Origin: UBA6522 sp965204155
Lineage (GTDB): Bacteria; Pseudomonadota; Gammaproteobacteria; Steroidobacterales; Rariloculaceae
DNA length: 64,000 nt
Direction: 5' to 3'
Assembly (NCBI GenBank): GCA_965204155.1
Contig: OZ241971.1
Location: 992,001-1,056,000 of the forward strand
The stretch's first letter is position 1. Each line of letters starts with the position of its first letter. Under the pieces are notes generated by a model, which was given only the letters and a program-made list of their open reading frames with translations, had not been told where the DNA came from and made no database searches. Both the position numbers and the translations under genes were made by a program. Below, piece by piece: positions 37,121 to 47,400 of this stretch.

Positions 37121-38242
37121 TCAGTCCCGTTCGGCCAGCGGCACCCAGGGCTTGAGGCCTGGCCCCGTGTACTCCGCCCCGGGCCTGATGAGCTTGTTGT
37201 CCGCGCGCTGCTCGAACACGTGCGCCGACCAGCCGGTGATGCGCGAACACACGAAGATCGGCGTGAAGAGATACGTCGGAATGCCCATGAAGTGGTACAC
37301 GCTGGCGGAATAGAAGTCGGCATTGGCGAACAGCTTCTTCTCCTCCCACATGACCCGCTCGATCGCTTCGGAGACGGCATAGAGCCGCTCGTCGCCGACT
37401 TCCCCGGCCAGCCGCCGGGACATGCGCTTGTTCACCGAGTTGCGCGGGTCCACCCGCGTATACACCCGATGACCGAAACCCATGATCAGCTCCTTGCGGG
37501 CCAGCATCCCGCGCACGCCCGTTTCGGCGGCCTCGGCGGAATCGAAGCGCTGGATCAGCTCCATGGCCGCCTCGTTGGCCCCGCCATGCAGCGGACCGCG
37601 CAGTGCGCCGATGGCGCCGGCGATGGCGGAGTGAAAGTCCGACAGCGTGGCGGTGATCACCCGGGCAGTGAAGGTCGAGGCGTTGAACTCGTGCTCGGCA
37701 TACAGGATCAGCGAGGTGTCCAGGGTGCGCCGGTGCAGTTCGCTGGGCGGGGCGTCGTGCAGGAGATGCAGGAAGTGACCCGCCACACTGTCGTCGTCGG
37801 TGGAGGTCTCGATGCACTTGTGGTCGGTGTGAAATCGATGCCAGTACAGCAGCATGGACGGGAAGGCGCAGAGCAGGCGGTCGGCCGCGTCGCGCTGCTG
37901 CGAGAAATCCGTCTCCGGTTCCAGGTTGCCCAGCACCGAGCAGCCGGTGCGCAGCACGTCCATGGGATGGGTGTCGGCGGGGATGGATTCCAGGGCTCGT
38001 TTCAGCGCCCCGGGCAGCGAGCGTAGCGACTTGAGCTTTTCCCGGTAGGCGGAGAGTTCGCCGGCGTTGGGCAGGTGCCCGTGATGGAGCAGGTGGGCGA
38101 CTTCCTCGAAGCAGGCGTTGTCGGCCAGATCGTAGATGTCGTAGCCGCGGTAGGTGAGCCCCGCGCCCTCCTTGCCCACCGTGCAAATGTCGGTCCGGCC
38201 TGCAATCACACCTGCCAGGCCGCCCGTCTTTTTCTGACTCAT
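37121..38242 (-). CDS. prpC: 2-methylcitrate synthase
   Basis: This 373-residue citrate-synthase-fold enzyme is assigned to the propionate (methylcitrate) branch by its short length, its GLAGVIAGRTDICTVGKEGAGLTYRGYDI start and the adjacent prpB. Active-site elements are PLHGGANEAAM (His), GFGHRVY (His) and NADFYSASVYHFMGIP (Asp). It condenses propionyl-CoA with oxaloacetate. ATG 38242 lies 42 bp after prpB. Confidence 0.93.
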   Translation of the reverse strand: MSQKKTGGLAGVIAGRTDICTVGKEGAGLTYRGYDIYDLADNACFEEVAHLLHHGHLPNAGELSAYREKLKSLRSLPGALKRALESIPADTHPMDVLRTGCSVLGNLEPETDFSQQRDAADRLLCAFPSMLLYWHRFHTDHKCIETSTDDDSVAGHFLHLLHDAPPSELHRRTLDTSLILYAEHEFNASTFTARVITATLSDFHSAIAGAIGALRGPLHGGANEAAMELIQRFDSAEAAETGVRGMLARKELIMGFGHRVYTRVDPRNSVNKRMSRRLAGEVGDERLYAVSEAIERVMWEEKKLFANADFYSASVYHFMGIPTYLFTPIFVCSRITGWSAHVFEQRADNKLIRPGAEYTGPGLKPWVPLAERD

Positions 38243-38284
38243 GCTGATTCCTGTTTCTGCCAGTCAATCATCGTGGGGATAATG

Positions 38285-39184
38285 TCAGCGTCGATCCGCA
38301 AACAAGGCATCCAGCTTGCGCTCGTAGTCCCGGTAATCGAGCACTTCATAGAGCTCGTCGCGAGTCTGCATCTTTCCCAGCGCCGAGGCCTGGGTGCCGT
38401 TGCGCCGCAGCGTGGTGAATGCCTCGAGCGCCGCGGCGCTCATGGCCCGGAATGCCGTCAACGGATACAGGGCGACGGCCACGCCGGCGTCGCGAAGCTC
38501 GTCTACGGTGAACATCGGCGTGCGGCCGAACTCGGTCAGATTGGCGAGCACCGGGACAGGGAGACCCGACGTGAACTGCCGGTACTCGTCGAGCGTCGTC
38601 AGCGCCTCGGCGAATACCATGTCGGCGCCGGCGTCAACGTACTGCATGGCCCGGGCCAGCGCCGCCTCCTGCCCTTCCACGGCGTGGGCGTCGGTCCTCG
38701 CCATGAGCACGAATTGCTCATCGCTGCGCGCGTCAACGGCCGCCTTGATGCGGTCGGCCATTTCCCCGGCGTCGACCAACGCCTTGCCGGGCCGATGCCC
38801 GCAGCGCTTGGTGCTCACCTGGTCCTCCAGATGGCAGCCGGCCGCGCCGGCCCGGCCGAGTTCGCGGATCGTGCGCCCGATCATGAAGGCGTCGCCCCAA
38901 CCCGTATCGGCATCGGCCAGCAACGGCAGGTCGCAGGCGCCCGTGATTCGCCGCACGTCTTCGCAGACGTCCGGGAGAGTGGTCATGGCCAGGTCCGGAT
39001 AGCCGAACGACGCGTTGGCGACGCCGGCGCCGGAAAGGTAGATGGCGCGAAACCCGGCCTGCTTCGCAAGCAATGCCGTATAGGCGTTGATAGTGCCCAC
39101 CACCTGCAGCGGGCGTTCGGTCTCAAGCGCCTGCCGGAACCGTGAGCCGGGCGGGATTGACTGCGGGGGAACCACCGAATCCAT
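38285..39184 (-). CDS. prpB: 2-methylisocitrate lyase
   Basis: This 299-residue enzyme of the isocitrate-lyase/PEP-mutase superfamily has the PrpB active-site KRCGH (Cys128), the metal-binding LLADADTGWGDAF, and the N-terminal VVGTINAYTALLAKQ. It cleaves 2-methylisocitrate to pyruvate and succinate. It is first in an operon with prpC. prpD/acnD and a PrpR-type regulator are not adjacent. Confidence 0.93.
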   Translation of the reverse strand: MDSVVPPQSIPPGSRFRQALETERPLQVVGTINAYTALLAKQAGFRAIYLSGAGVANASFGYPDLAMTTLPDVCEDVRRITGACDLPLLADADTGWGDAFMIGRTIRELGRAGAAGCHLEDQVSTKRCGHRPGKALVDAGEMADRIKAAVDARSDEQFVLMARTDAHAVEGQEAALARAMQYVDAGADMVFAEALTTLDEYRQFTSGLPVPVLANLTEFGRTPMFTVDELRDAGVAVALYPLTAFRAMSAAALEAFTTLRRNGTQASALGKMQTRDELYEVLDYRDYERKLDALFADRR

Positions 39185-39313
39185 CTCCTGTCGTACGTCG
39201 AGGGCGTATCAGTATACGCGCGGGCCGGCCATGGGCGGCTCGGGCGCCGTGGTGGCGCGCCGGCCCTGCGATGCGGCGATACCGCGCTGTGCGATTCGGC
39301 AATACCCCAAGGA

Positions 39314-39988
39314 TCAGCCCTTGCGCCCCACCATGAGGGTATTCGGTGCGTCCCGCCAGATGCATTCCGCATCGAAGCCGGCCTGGCGCATCGCCGCGAG
39401 TTCTTCCTCCAGCGGAAAGTACGTATCTTCCTGTGCCCATTCGTCGAAGTGTTGCCAGGCGCGTTCTTCGCCGATGCCCGAGGACACCAGGTGGTCCGCC
39501 CAGAGCCGGTAGGTCCGCTCGCGCATCCCCGGTTGCGTGCTGACGGTCACATCCGCGTTGACGAATACGCCGCCCGGCCGGAGCGCCCCGAAAATCCGCC
39601 GGTGGAGCGCCAACCGGCCCTCCATGGTGGGTACGTGGTGCAGCGCCAGCGAGGCGGCCACGGCATCGCATTCGGGAAGTGGCGCGTCGAACGACGCCTC
39701 GGTAAAACTCACCCGGCTGCCGAAGCGCCGCAACCGCACACGAGCCTGGGCCAGCATTTCCGGGTCGACGTCGACAGCAACCACATGACCCACCCGGTCC
39801 TGCTCAAGAATCGCTTCGGTCAGGGCGCCCGTGCCTGCACCCAGGTCCACAACCCGCGCCGGGGAGACGTCCGCCACTTCCTCGGCGGCACGGGACAATG
39901 CCACCTCGTAACCGGGGATAAACTTTCGAATCGCCTCGTCATAGGCGTCGATCTCCAGTCGAAGATGGCTGCGCACGGAATGGCTCAT
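39314..39988 (-). CDS. Class I SAM-dependent methyltransferase
   Basis: This is a 224-residue methyltransferase with motif I VVDLGAGTGALTEAI, the post-I acidic VVAVDVDPEML, and a motif IV-like AVAASLALHHVPT. It lacks strong clues to substrate; small-molecule or quinone-type acceptors are possible. ATG 39988 was chosen; a long upstream in-frame extension has no methyltransferase homology. It diverges from tsaD. Confidence 0.85.
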   Translation of the reverse strand: MSHSVRSHLRLEIDAYDEAIRKFIPGYEVALSRAAEEVADVSPARVVDLGAGTGALTEAILEQDRVGHVVAVDVDPEMLAQARVRLRRFGSRVSFTEASFDAPLPECDAVAASLALHHVPTMEGRLALHRRIFGALRPGGVFVNADVTVSTQPGMRERTYRLWADHLVSSGIGEERAWQHFDEWAQEDTYFPLEEELAAMRQAGFDAECIWRDAPNTLMVGRKG

Positions 39989-40098
39989 CGGTTGATCGTA
40001 GCCAAAAATGGACGGCCTGCTCAATACGGGCAGGCGGCGCGCGGCACGGTTCAGGGTTAGAATTGCGGCGCGCCCGTCAGCGACGCCCAGGGTTGAAG

Positions 40099-41145
40099 GT
40101 GAAGATACTCGGCATCGAAACCAGTTGTGACGAAACCGGAGTTGCGGTCTACGACCCGCACGGGGGCATTCTTGCGGAGGGTCTGTACAGCCAGCTCGAC
40201 CTTCATGCGCGCTTCGGCGGCGTGGTTCCGGAACTGGCATCGCGGGATCATGTCGCCAGGCTAACGCCGATGGTCCGGGACGTAATTTCCGATGCCGGCC
40301 TGGAGCTGAGCGGTCTGGACGGCATCGCCTATACCGCGGGTCCGGGGTTGGTCGGAGCACTCATGGTCGGCGGCTCGCTGGCGACGGGGCTGGCCATGGG
40401 CCTTGGAAAACCGGTCATCCCAGTTCATCACATGGAGGCGCACCTGCTGGCGGCCATGCTGGAGGACGACCCGCCGTCGTTCCCCTTCATTGCGCTGCTG
40501 GTATCCGGAGGCCACTCCCTGCTGGTCGAAACCCGCGGCCTGGGCGAATACGCCATTCTTGGCGAAACGCTCGACGACGCTGCAGGAGAGGCGTTCGACA
40601 AGGTCGCGCGACTCCTGTCCCTGCCCTATCCCGGCGGTCCTCCGCTGGCGGCTCTGGCCGAACGGGGCGACCCCGATGCGTTCCGGTTCCCCCGGCCGAT
40701 GCTCCGCAAGGGCCTCAATTTCAGTTTCAGCGGCCTGAAGACCGCCGTGCGGCTGGCCCTGGAGCGGTCCGCGGGGAACGGCGGTGCACTGTCGGAACAG
40801 TTGCGCGCCGACGTGGCAGCCTCATTCCAGGCGGCCGCGGTGGAGACGCTGGTGGAGAAATGCCTGCGAGCCTGCGCCGAAACCGGCCTGGATCGACTGG
40901 TGATCGCCGGAGGTGTGGGCGCCAACGTCCGGTTGCGTCAGCAACTCAGAACCCGGGGCGAAGAACGGGGCATCACGGTGCACTACCCGAGGCAGTCGCT
41001 GTGTACCGACAACGGCGCGATGATCGCGCTGACGGGTTGGCACCGGCGGCATGAAGCAGCCGATTCGACCGCCATCGTCGCCCGGCCGCGCTGGCCGCTG
41101 GACGAGTTGCAACCGCCGCCGGCCTCTGCGCCCCGGCTCAACTGA
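40099..41145 (+). CDS. tsaD: tRNA N6-threonylcarbamoyladenosine transferase subunit
   Basis: This 348-residue ASKHA-fold protein is essential for t6A37 in tRNAs reading ANN codons. It starts VKILGIETSCDETGVAVYD, has the metal-binding HHMEAHLLA, the ATP-binding VSGGHSLLV, and GVGANVRLRQQL near the end. GTG 40099 matches the E. coli start (MRVLGIETSCDETG). In E. coli tsaD diverges from rpsU; here several genes lie between. Confidence 0.96.
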   Translation: MKILGIETSCDETGVAVYDPHGGILAEGLYSQLDLHARFGGVVPELASRDHVARLTPMVRDVISDAGLELSGLDGIAYTAGPGLVGALMVGGSLATGLAMGLGKPVIPVHHMEAHLLAAMLEDDPPSFPFIALLVSGGHSLLVETRGLGEYAILGETLDDAAGEAFDKVARLLSLPYPGGPPLAALAERGDPDAFRFPRPMLRKGLNFSFSGLKTAVRLALERSAGNGGALSEQLRADVAASFQAAAVETLVEKCLRACAETGLDRLVIAGGVGANVRLRQQLRTRGEERGITVHYPRQSLCTDNGAMIALTGWHRRHEAADSTAIVARPRWPLDELQPPPASAPRLN

Positions 41146-41155
41146 ACCATCCGAT

Positions 41156-41521
41156 ATGGACAGGATTTTTCTCCGCGAGCTCAAGGTCGAAGCCGTGATC
41201 GGCATCTGGGAGTGGGAACAGCAGATCAGGCAGACGGTCAGCATCGACCTGGAGGTGGCCACCGATGCGCGCGCCGCCGCCGCCGCGGACTCGGTGGAAT
41301 CGACGTTGAACTACAGGGACGTGGCCAAGCAAGTGCAGGCCCATGTAGCGGACTCCCGGTTTCGTCTGGTGGAGTCTCTGGCGGAGTCCGTGGCACGGCT
41401 GATCGTAGAGAAGTTCGACGTGAGCTGGATCAGGGTCTGCGTGGCCAAACCGGGCGCCATCCGGGGCGCTCGGGAAGTGGGTATCGTCATCGAGCGTAAC
41501 GCCGATGACTATGCCGACTGA
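41156..41521 (+). CDS. folB: Dihydroneopterin aldolase
   Basis: This 121-residue folate-biosynthesis enzyme converts dihydroneopterin to 6-hydroxymethyl-dihydropterin. The typical start is DRIFLRELKVEAVIGIWEWEQ; the active-site LNYRDVAKQV and the RLVESLAESVARLI helix follow, and KPGAIRGAREVGIVIER ends the fold. It starts 10 bp after tsaD and is probably cotranscribed with it. Confidence 0.93.
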   Translation: MDRIFLRELKVEAVIGIWEWEQQIRQTVSIDLEVATDARAAAAADSVESTLNYRDVAKQVQAHVADSRFRLVESLAESVARLIVEKFDVSWIRVCVAKPGAIRGAREVGIVIERNADDYAD

Positions 41522-41571
41522 AATCTGCGCCGGGCGTACTGCTGCGTCAACCCGATGACGCCGCATCAGCG

Positions 41572-42330
41572 CTACCAACCCACGCTTCGACCGCCGTCCA
41601 CCGCAAGAATCTGGCCGTTGACGTACGGCGCGTCCCGCACCAGGAAGAGTACCGCCGCCGCGATATCGCGCGGCGCGCCGGGCCGCTTCAGCGGAATCTG
41701 CCGGATGATGCTCTCGCGGGTCCGCTCGGGGAGTCCGGCCTCCGGCCAGAGGATCGCTCCGGGAGAAATGCCGTTGACCCGGATGTCGGGACCCAGGTCC
41801 CTGGCCAGCGACCGGGTCAGCATGGCCAGCCCGGCCTTTGCCGCCCCGTATACCGGGTGATTCCTCAGCGGCCGCTGCCAGTGAACATCGACGATGTTGA
41901 CGATCGTCCCGCCCGTCTCGCGCAGGTGCGGCAGTGCCGCCTGGGAGAGAAACAGCGGCGCCTTCAGGTTGGTGCCGATGAGATCGTGCCACTGCTCGGC
42001 CGTGATCGAACCGGGCGGCGTCGGGTAGAAGCTCGAAGCATTGTTGACCAGGACATCGAGACGTCCGCTGCGTTCAACGGCCTTCGACAGCATGCGATCG
42101 AGCCCGGCCGTCTTGCGCAAGTCGCACTGAACGGTGAGCGCCGACCCGGCTCGCTCGGCATTGAGTCTCTCGGCCAGCGCGTCGGCAGGCTCGACGCTGT
42201 TGAAGCAGTGAATGATCACACCCGCACCCGCCTCATGCAGCGCCTCGGCGATCACGGCACCGATCCGCCGGGCCGCACCGGTCACCAATGCCCAGCGGCC
42301 TTCGAGCGACTCGCCCACTTCGGTCGTCAC
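41572..42330 (-). CDS. Short-chain dehydrogenase, pteridine-reductase (FolM)-like
   Basis: This 252-residue SDR has the NADPH-binding TGAARRIGA with arginine replacing the usual final glycine spacing, as in pteridine reductases. It has LDVLVNNASSFYPTP, the active-site region YGAAKAGLAMLTRSLA, and SPGAILWPE. It faces folB convergently, supporting a role in dihydropterin or dihydrofolate reduction. GTG 42330 and TTG 42333 are both possible starts; GGAG lies upstream. Confidence 0.85.
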   Translation of the reverse strand: MTTEVGESLEGRWALVTGAARRIGAVIAEALHEAGAGVIIHCFNSVEPADALAERLNAERAGSALTVQCDLRKTAGLDRMLSKAVERSGRLDVLVNNASSFYPTPPGSITAEQWHDLIGTNLKAPLFLSQAALPHLRETGGTIVNIVDVHWQRPLRNHPVYGAAKAGLAMLTRSLARDLGPDIRVNGISPGAILWPEAGLPERTRESIIRQIPLKRPGAPRDIAAAVLFLVRDAPYVNGQILAVDGGRSVGW

Positions 42331-42416
42331 CAAGCGTACTCCGGGAAAAGGGAAGGCGTAAGGTTACACTACAGCGCAATTTCCACCAGCCTTTTTCGCC
42401 GCACAAGAAACCTGTT

Positions 42417-43559
42417 TTGGATTTGGATTTTCCCCAGCCTGGCCCCGATGATTCCGCGATCAGCCGCCGGCTGACGCGACGGATCCGAACCGAGATCCAG
42501 GAGCGCGGCTGGATCGGATTCGAGCGTTTCATGGAGCGCGTACTCTACGAACCGGAACTGGGTTACTACAACAACGGCAGCGTCAAGTTCGGCCCCCGGG
42601 GCGACTTCGTCACGGCCCCCGAACTGTCCCCGGTGCTGGCCGGAGCGCTTGCCGCGCGGCTTGCCGACGTGCTGCGCCCCCTGGACGACCCGGTCGTGCT
42701 GGAAGTGGGCGCCGGTACCGGCAGACTGGCCGTGGACCTGTCACGCGCACTGCGCGCCCTCGATATCCGTGCCCGCTACCGGATACTGGATCGCAGTCCG
42801 GAACTTCGAAACCGCCAGCGGCAACGCTGCGCCGCCGCAGGTGTCGAGGCCCGTTGGCTGGACGAGTTTCCCGCCGAGCCCATTGACGGCGCAGTCATTG
42901 CCAACGAAGTGATTGACGCGTTTCCGGCGACCTGTTTCATCAAGCGGGCCGGCGAGGTACGGCCGTTGGGCGTCGGCTGGGCGGAGCAACGATTTGCATG
43001 GATGGAAGGCCCTGCCGATGCGGACCTGTCCCGGCGCATCGCATCGCTTGAGGCCCGCCTCGGACGCGGTCTGGCGGACGGCTACCGCTCCGAAGTCTCC
43101 CGCCGGCTACACTCGTGGATGCAACGCATTGCCGCCGCGCTCCATCGCGGCGCCGCGTTCATCCTGGACTACGGGTTGACCGAAGCCGAGTACTACCACC
43201 CGCAGCGAGCCCACGGAACGCTGATCTGCCACTACCGCCACCGCGCTCACGACGATCCGTTCCTTTTCCCCGGCCTGCAGGACATTAGCGCCTGGGTCAA
43301 TTTCAGTGCCTGTGCCCGGGCCGCGCGCGAAGCGGGCCTCAGCGTCGCGGGATTTACCACCCAGGGCCACTTCCTGGTCGAAGCCGGCACGATGCCCGGC
43401 GCGCAAACCCGGCCGCAAGCCGCAGACCTGGCTGCCGCCCAGGCGTTGAAGACACTGATACTGCCCGGGGAAATGGGGGAGCGGTTCAAGCTCCTGGTAC
43501 TGAGCCGCGGCATGGCACTGGAGCCGCCGCCCGGACGCGACTTCCGCGCGCGCCTCTGA
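42417..43559 (+). CDS. MidA/NDUFAF7-type SAM-dependent methyltransferase
   Basis: This roughly 380-residue protein of the DUF185/MidA family contains FERFMERVLYEPELGYY, KFGPRGDFVTAPELSPV, the SAM motif VLEVGAGTGRLAVDL and VIANEVIDAFPA. The mitochondrial homologue methylates an arginine of respiratory complex I; the bacterial substrate is not settled. The start is uncertain: TTG 42417 is the first in-frame codon that fits the domain, and no clear ribosome-binding site is seen. It diverges from the SDR gene. Confidence 0.85.
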   Translation: MDLDFPQPGPDDSAISRRLTRRIRTEIQERGWIGFERFMERVLYEPELGYYNNGSVKFGPRGDFVTAPELSPVLAGALAARLADVLRPLDDPVVLEVGAGTGRLAVDLSRALRALDIRARYRILDRSPELRNRQRQRCAAAGVEARWLDEFPAEPIDGAVIANEVIDAFPATCFIKRAGEVRPLGVGWAEQRFAWMEGPADADLSRRIASLEARLGRGLADGYRSEVSRRLHSWMQRIAAALHRGAAFILDYGLTEAEYYHPQRAHGTLICHYRHRAHDDPFLFPGLQDISAWVNFSACARAAREAGLSVAGFTTQGHFLVEAGTMPGAQTRPQAADLAAAQALKTLILPGEMGERFKLLVLSRGMALEPPPGRDFRARL

Positions 43560-43603
43560 CACGCCTGTTGCATCGGTAAGCCCCCAGCGGACAGGATACT
43601 GAC

Positions 43604-44407
43604 GTGGAAACCTTACAAGCCATCTTCCTGGCGTTGTTGCAGGGCATCGTCGAATTCCTGCCGATCTCCAGTTCCGGGCACCTGGTCCTCCTACCTGCCG
43701 TGCTGGGCTGGCAGTACCAGGGACTGGCGTTCGACATTGCCGTACACGTGGGTACGCTCGCGGCGGTGATCGTGTATTTTCGCCGCGATCTGCGGGGGAT
43801 CCTTGCAGCCATGGCTGGCACCGGAGGCCCCCAGGCCCGGCTGGGCTGGTCCGTCATTATCGCGTCGGTTCCCCTTGGCATCGGCGGCCTGCTGTTTGCC
43901 GAAATGATCGAACTCAGCCTGAGATCGGCGGGCGCGATCGCTGCCGCCACCGGCGGTTTCGGACTGCTGCTATGGCTCGCCGATCACTACAAGCGCGAAA
44001 GCCTCAGCGAAACGCAACTTCGCCTGTTGCCGGTCCTGCTCATCGGATTCTGCCAGGTCCTGGCACTCATTCCGGGAACCTCGCGATCAGGAATCACCAT
44101 GACCGCGGGACTGGCGCTCGGCCTCACCCGAACGGCTGCGAGCCGCTTCTCGTTCCTTCTGGCCATCCCGGCGCTGGGGATGGCGGCCGGGTGGCAGCTA
44201 TGGCAATTCGCCATGAGTGCGGCGCCTGTGCCGTGGGCCACCCTGGGTGTGGCGACGGCGGTGTCGGCGGTGACCGCGTTTTCCGCCATCGCGGTATTCC
44301 TGCGGGTGATCGAGCGGATCGGCTTCTGGGCGTTCGCCGTCTACCGCGTGGCGCTGGCGATTCTGATTGTCTACCTGCTGCCGCTCGACTACGTCATCTC
44401 AGGATAG
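43604..44407 (+). CDS. uppP: Undecaprenyl-diphosphatase
   Basis: This 267-residue polytopic membrane protein (BacA/UppP) recycles the undecaprenyl carrier for cell-wall synthesis. It has signature motifs QGIVEFLPISSSGHLVLLP and LIPGTSRSGITM, with about eight membrane segments. GTG 43604 has AGGA 7 nt upstream. The 3' end overlaps the convergent NHL gene by 14 bp. Confidence 0.95.
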   Translation: METLQAIFLALLQGIVEFLPISSSGHLVLLPAVLGWQYQGLAFDIAVHVGTLAAVIVYFRRDLRGILAAMAGTGGPQARLGWSVIIASVPLGIGGLLFAEMIELSLRSAGAIAAATGGFGLLLWLADHYKRESLSETQLRLLPVLLIGFCQVLALIPGTSRSGITMTAGLALGLTRTAASRFSFLLAIPALGMAAGWQLWQFAMSAAPVPWATLGVATAVSAVTAFSAIAVFLRVIERIGFWAFAVYRVALAILIVYLLPLDYVISG

Positions 44408-47400
44408 CGGCCCTCGGTTCGCCGCCCTCCGTGGTAAACCGAAGTTCGGCTTGTGCGGATGCGGAAGCCGGGTTAAGGAGCGTGATCTCGGTGGCCAATC
44501 CTCCGCCGTCGGCAATGCCCGGAAACTCGACGGACGCCTCCGACAAATCCGTCGGCACCACGTAGCCGATTTCATTCTCCACCGAATCACCGCTCAGATT
44601 CCTGGTCACGCGCCTCGCGCTCAAGCCCACGGGCACGTCACTCCAGAGGCGAATGGACCCGCGGTGCCTGCGCTTGTTGAAGATGTCGCCCAGCGAGTAT
44701 GCGCGTTGTGAAAATGCGGGGAGGATCTGCTCCCAGCGTCCCGATTCGCGGCCCCGGGCATCGAACAACGTCAGACGCAACGTGGCCGGAGTCCGGCTCG
44801 GATTGGCAAACGCGACGTCCATTCGGGGGTCCCCGTGTCGCAGGATGGACGGCAACGTATCGACAGGGATCCAGGCACGTTGCGTGGGAGCTCGCGCAGG
44901 AATTTCGGTTTCGCTGACCAAGCGTTCACCCTGGCGCAGACTCAGACGGGCCAGGACGGCGGGAGTATCGCCAACGGCGGGCGTAACCACCGCGTACGCG
45001 CCTGCCGCCAGGGTGAGGCGTGATGCCAGCATCGTGACATGGGATTCACCCGGCTCCGCCCGGTATGACACGGGTCCGGCCATTCCATTTTCCGGGTCCA
45101 GAGCTCCACCGTCGCGGTCGAAAAAGGCGATCTCTCCCGCGATTGTTGAGTCTTGCGGGTTGAGCACGATGATTTCCACGCTGTAACCGCCGCCGACCAG
45201 CAACCCCGGAAGCACCACGTCGGCCGTTCCCTGCACCGCAACGCTCGAGCCCACGGACGCCAATACCAACGATTCGTCATCATCGCCGCGTGTCCGGGTC
45301 AGCAGCATGGATGCAATTGCACGCGACGCTTCGACCGTCAGTGCGCCCTCGACACCGTCGCGGGGCCAGCCAACCAGGTCCGCAAGCACCACCTGTGCGT
45401 TACCGTTCCCGGGCACCGTGGTTGCCGCCGTGTGGGTGCGGTCACCGCCGCGAAATGTGAGGCTCACCTCGACGGGGTCCTCGCCAGGGTTGCTCAACTG
45501 CAGGATGTCGCGACTGCCCTCTCGACCGTTGACATACAGTACCGCGCGCGTTCGCGGATTCGGCGCCATTACCGTGGTTTCGGCGATGAGCGTACGGCTG
45601 CGACGCTTTGCCAGAGGATCCATGGCTCGTTGCGTGCTGATGATGGTCCGCATTGCGCCCAGCGGCGCACCGCTGAGTTGCCCTCGCCAGATTTCCAGGC
45701 CATCGCGCCCCGGCAAGTCTTCGCGTCCGTTCCAGGCGTCCAGGGTGCTGTAGCTCACTGCCGTGTGCGCCGGAATCGACACCGTTCGCCCCGGTCTCGG
45801 AAAATCGAAGACCATGAGCCGGCCCCAGAACGAGTCGGTGACATAGAGCCGCTGGTGTTCCGGGTCAAACGTCAGTTCGCGCGGATCGAGCAACTGCTCC
45901 TGCTCGCCATTGCCGGGGATGCGGCTGACGAAATCCTGCTGCCCGATTACTCCGGACGCCGCCATTCCCGTTTCCAGAACTCCCGGAAGGGCGTCGAAAA
46001 TCAACACCCGGTCGTTGCCCTTGTCATTGACGAACAGACGGTCGTTGGCGTCGTCGTAGGCGATCCCGCTGGCCATACGGAAGCGGCTGCGACCCGATTC
46101 CTCATTGGCCTGCACCGTATCCAGCCTGAACTCATCGGTTGCGGACCCGTCCGGCTGGCCCAGGATCACCGTCGCTGGCATGCCATTCTCCCAACGGTCG
46201 GGAGCGGCGTCGAAGCCCATCACTCGGGAGTTGTTGCCGTCGACGACGAACAATCGGTCGTGGTTGGGATCGTAGACCAGTCCGCTGGGCGTATCGAAGC
46301 CGCGGTTGTTGGCGGGCGGGCGCCCGCTCACCACGCGGTCGCCGACGGTCAGCAGGTTGGTCGTGCCGCGCGCACTTTCGCCGGGCGTAGGCTCGTTGGA
46401 CTGGAAATTTTCCTGGCCCAGCACGCCGATGGCGCTCGCGCCGGTCCTTAATTCACCCGGGCGGATGTCGAATGCAAGGACGCGATGATTTATGCCGTCC
46501 GACACGAACAGGCGCCGATTTTTCGGGTCTACTTCCAGCGCCAGGGGTGTGGGCGCGGTCGACTGGATGCCCCGGCCCCATGCCACGCCGAAATTCAATC
46601 GATCCGCACCGACACCGGGATCGCCGGACGCAAAGTCGGGCTGGCCGAGCACCGCGAAGGCCTCGGCAAATGTAGTCAGGCGTTCAGGGTGCGCATCGAA
46701 AACCAGAACCCGATTGTTCCACCCATCGCCCACGAAGAGATGCTTGCCATTGACGTCGTAAGCCAGAGCCAGGGGAATCAGCATCGTGTTGGCGGCGATG
46801 TCCCGCAACTGACCGGAATGCTCGTCGGGCTGCCCGAGTATGACCCTGGCGGTGCGCTCGACGATGCGATTTTCGTGGTCGAGTTCATACATGACCACAC
46901 GGTTGTTGTACTGGTCATTGACGAACAGGCGATGGTCGACAGGATCAAGCGCCACCGCCCGCGGATACACGTAACGCCCGTTGATCCGGCCGTAGGCAGC
47001 CCTGGCATCGAAGTCCGGCTCACCGTCCGGACCGTAGTGACCCAGGACATCGAAGGCCGGCATTCCCGTGCGCACGTTCTCCGGCGAGAAATCGTAGAGC
47101 AGCACGCGGTTGCCGCCGGGATAACCCGACGCCACGTAGAGCGTATTGGTTTCTTCATCCAGAAACGGGCGCGGGGAATTCTCCAGAATCGCGCTCGTGC
47201 CTCGGACCGGCGGTCCGAAATCTTCCTGGAACAGCACGGCGGTTGCATCCGGATTGTTCTGCAGACGATCCGGATGCACGTCGAACACCAGCATGCGATT
47301 GAGCACGCTTCCTTCGTTGACCAACAACCGCTGTCCGCGCACATCCAGAATCATGGCGCCCGGCGTCAATTTCCTGAGGTCGGTGCGGGGTTCGCTGGAG

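Noticed and set aside
36837..38267. 476-codon minus-strand frame overlapping prpC and rpsU
   Set aside because: Different frame from prpC; its translation is Arg/Gly/Ala-rich without any family signature.
45153..46451. Plus-strand frame opposite the NHL gene
   Set aside because: Antisense shadow; the minus strand carries regular propeller repeats.
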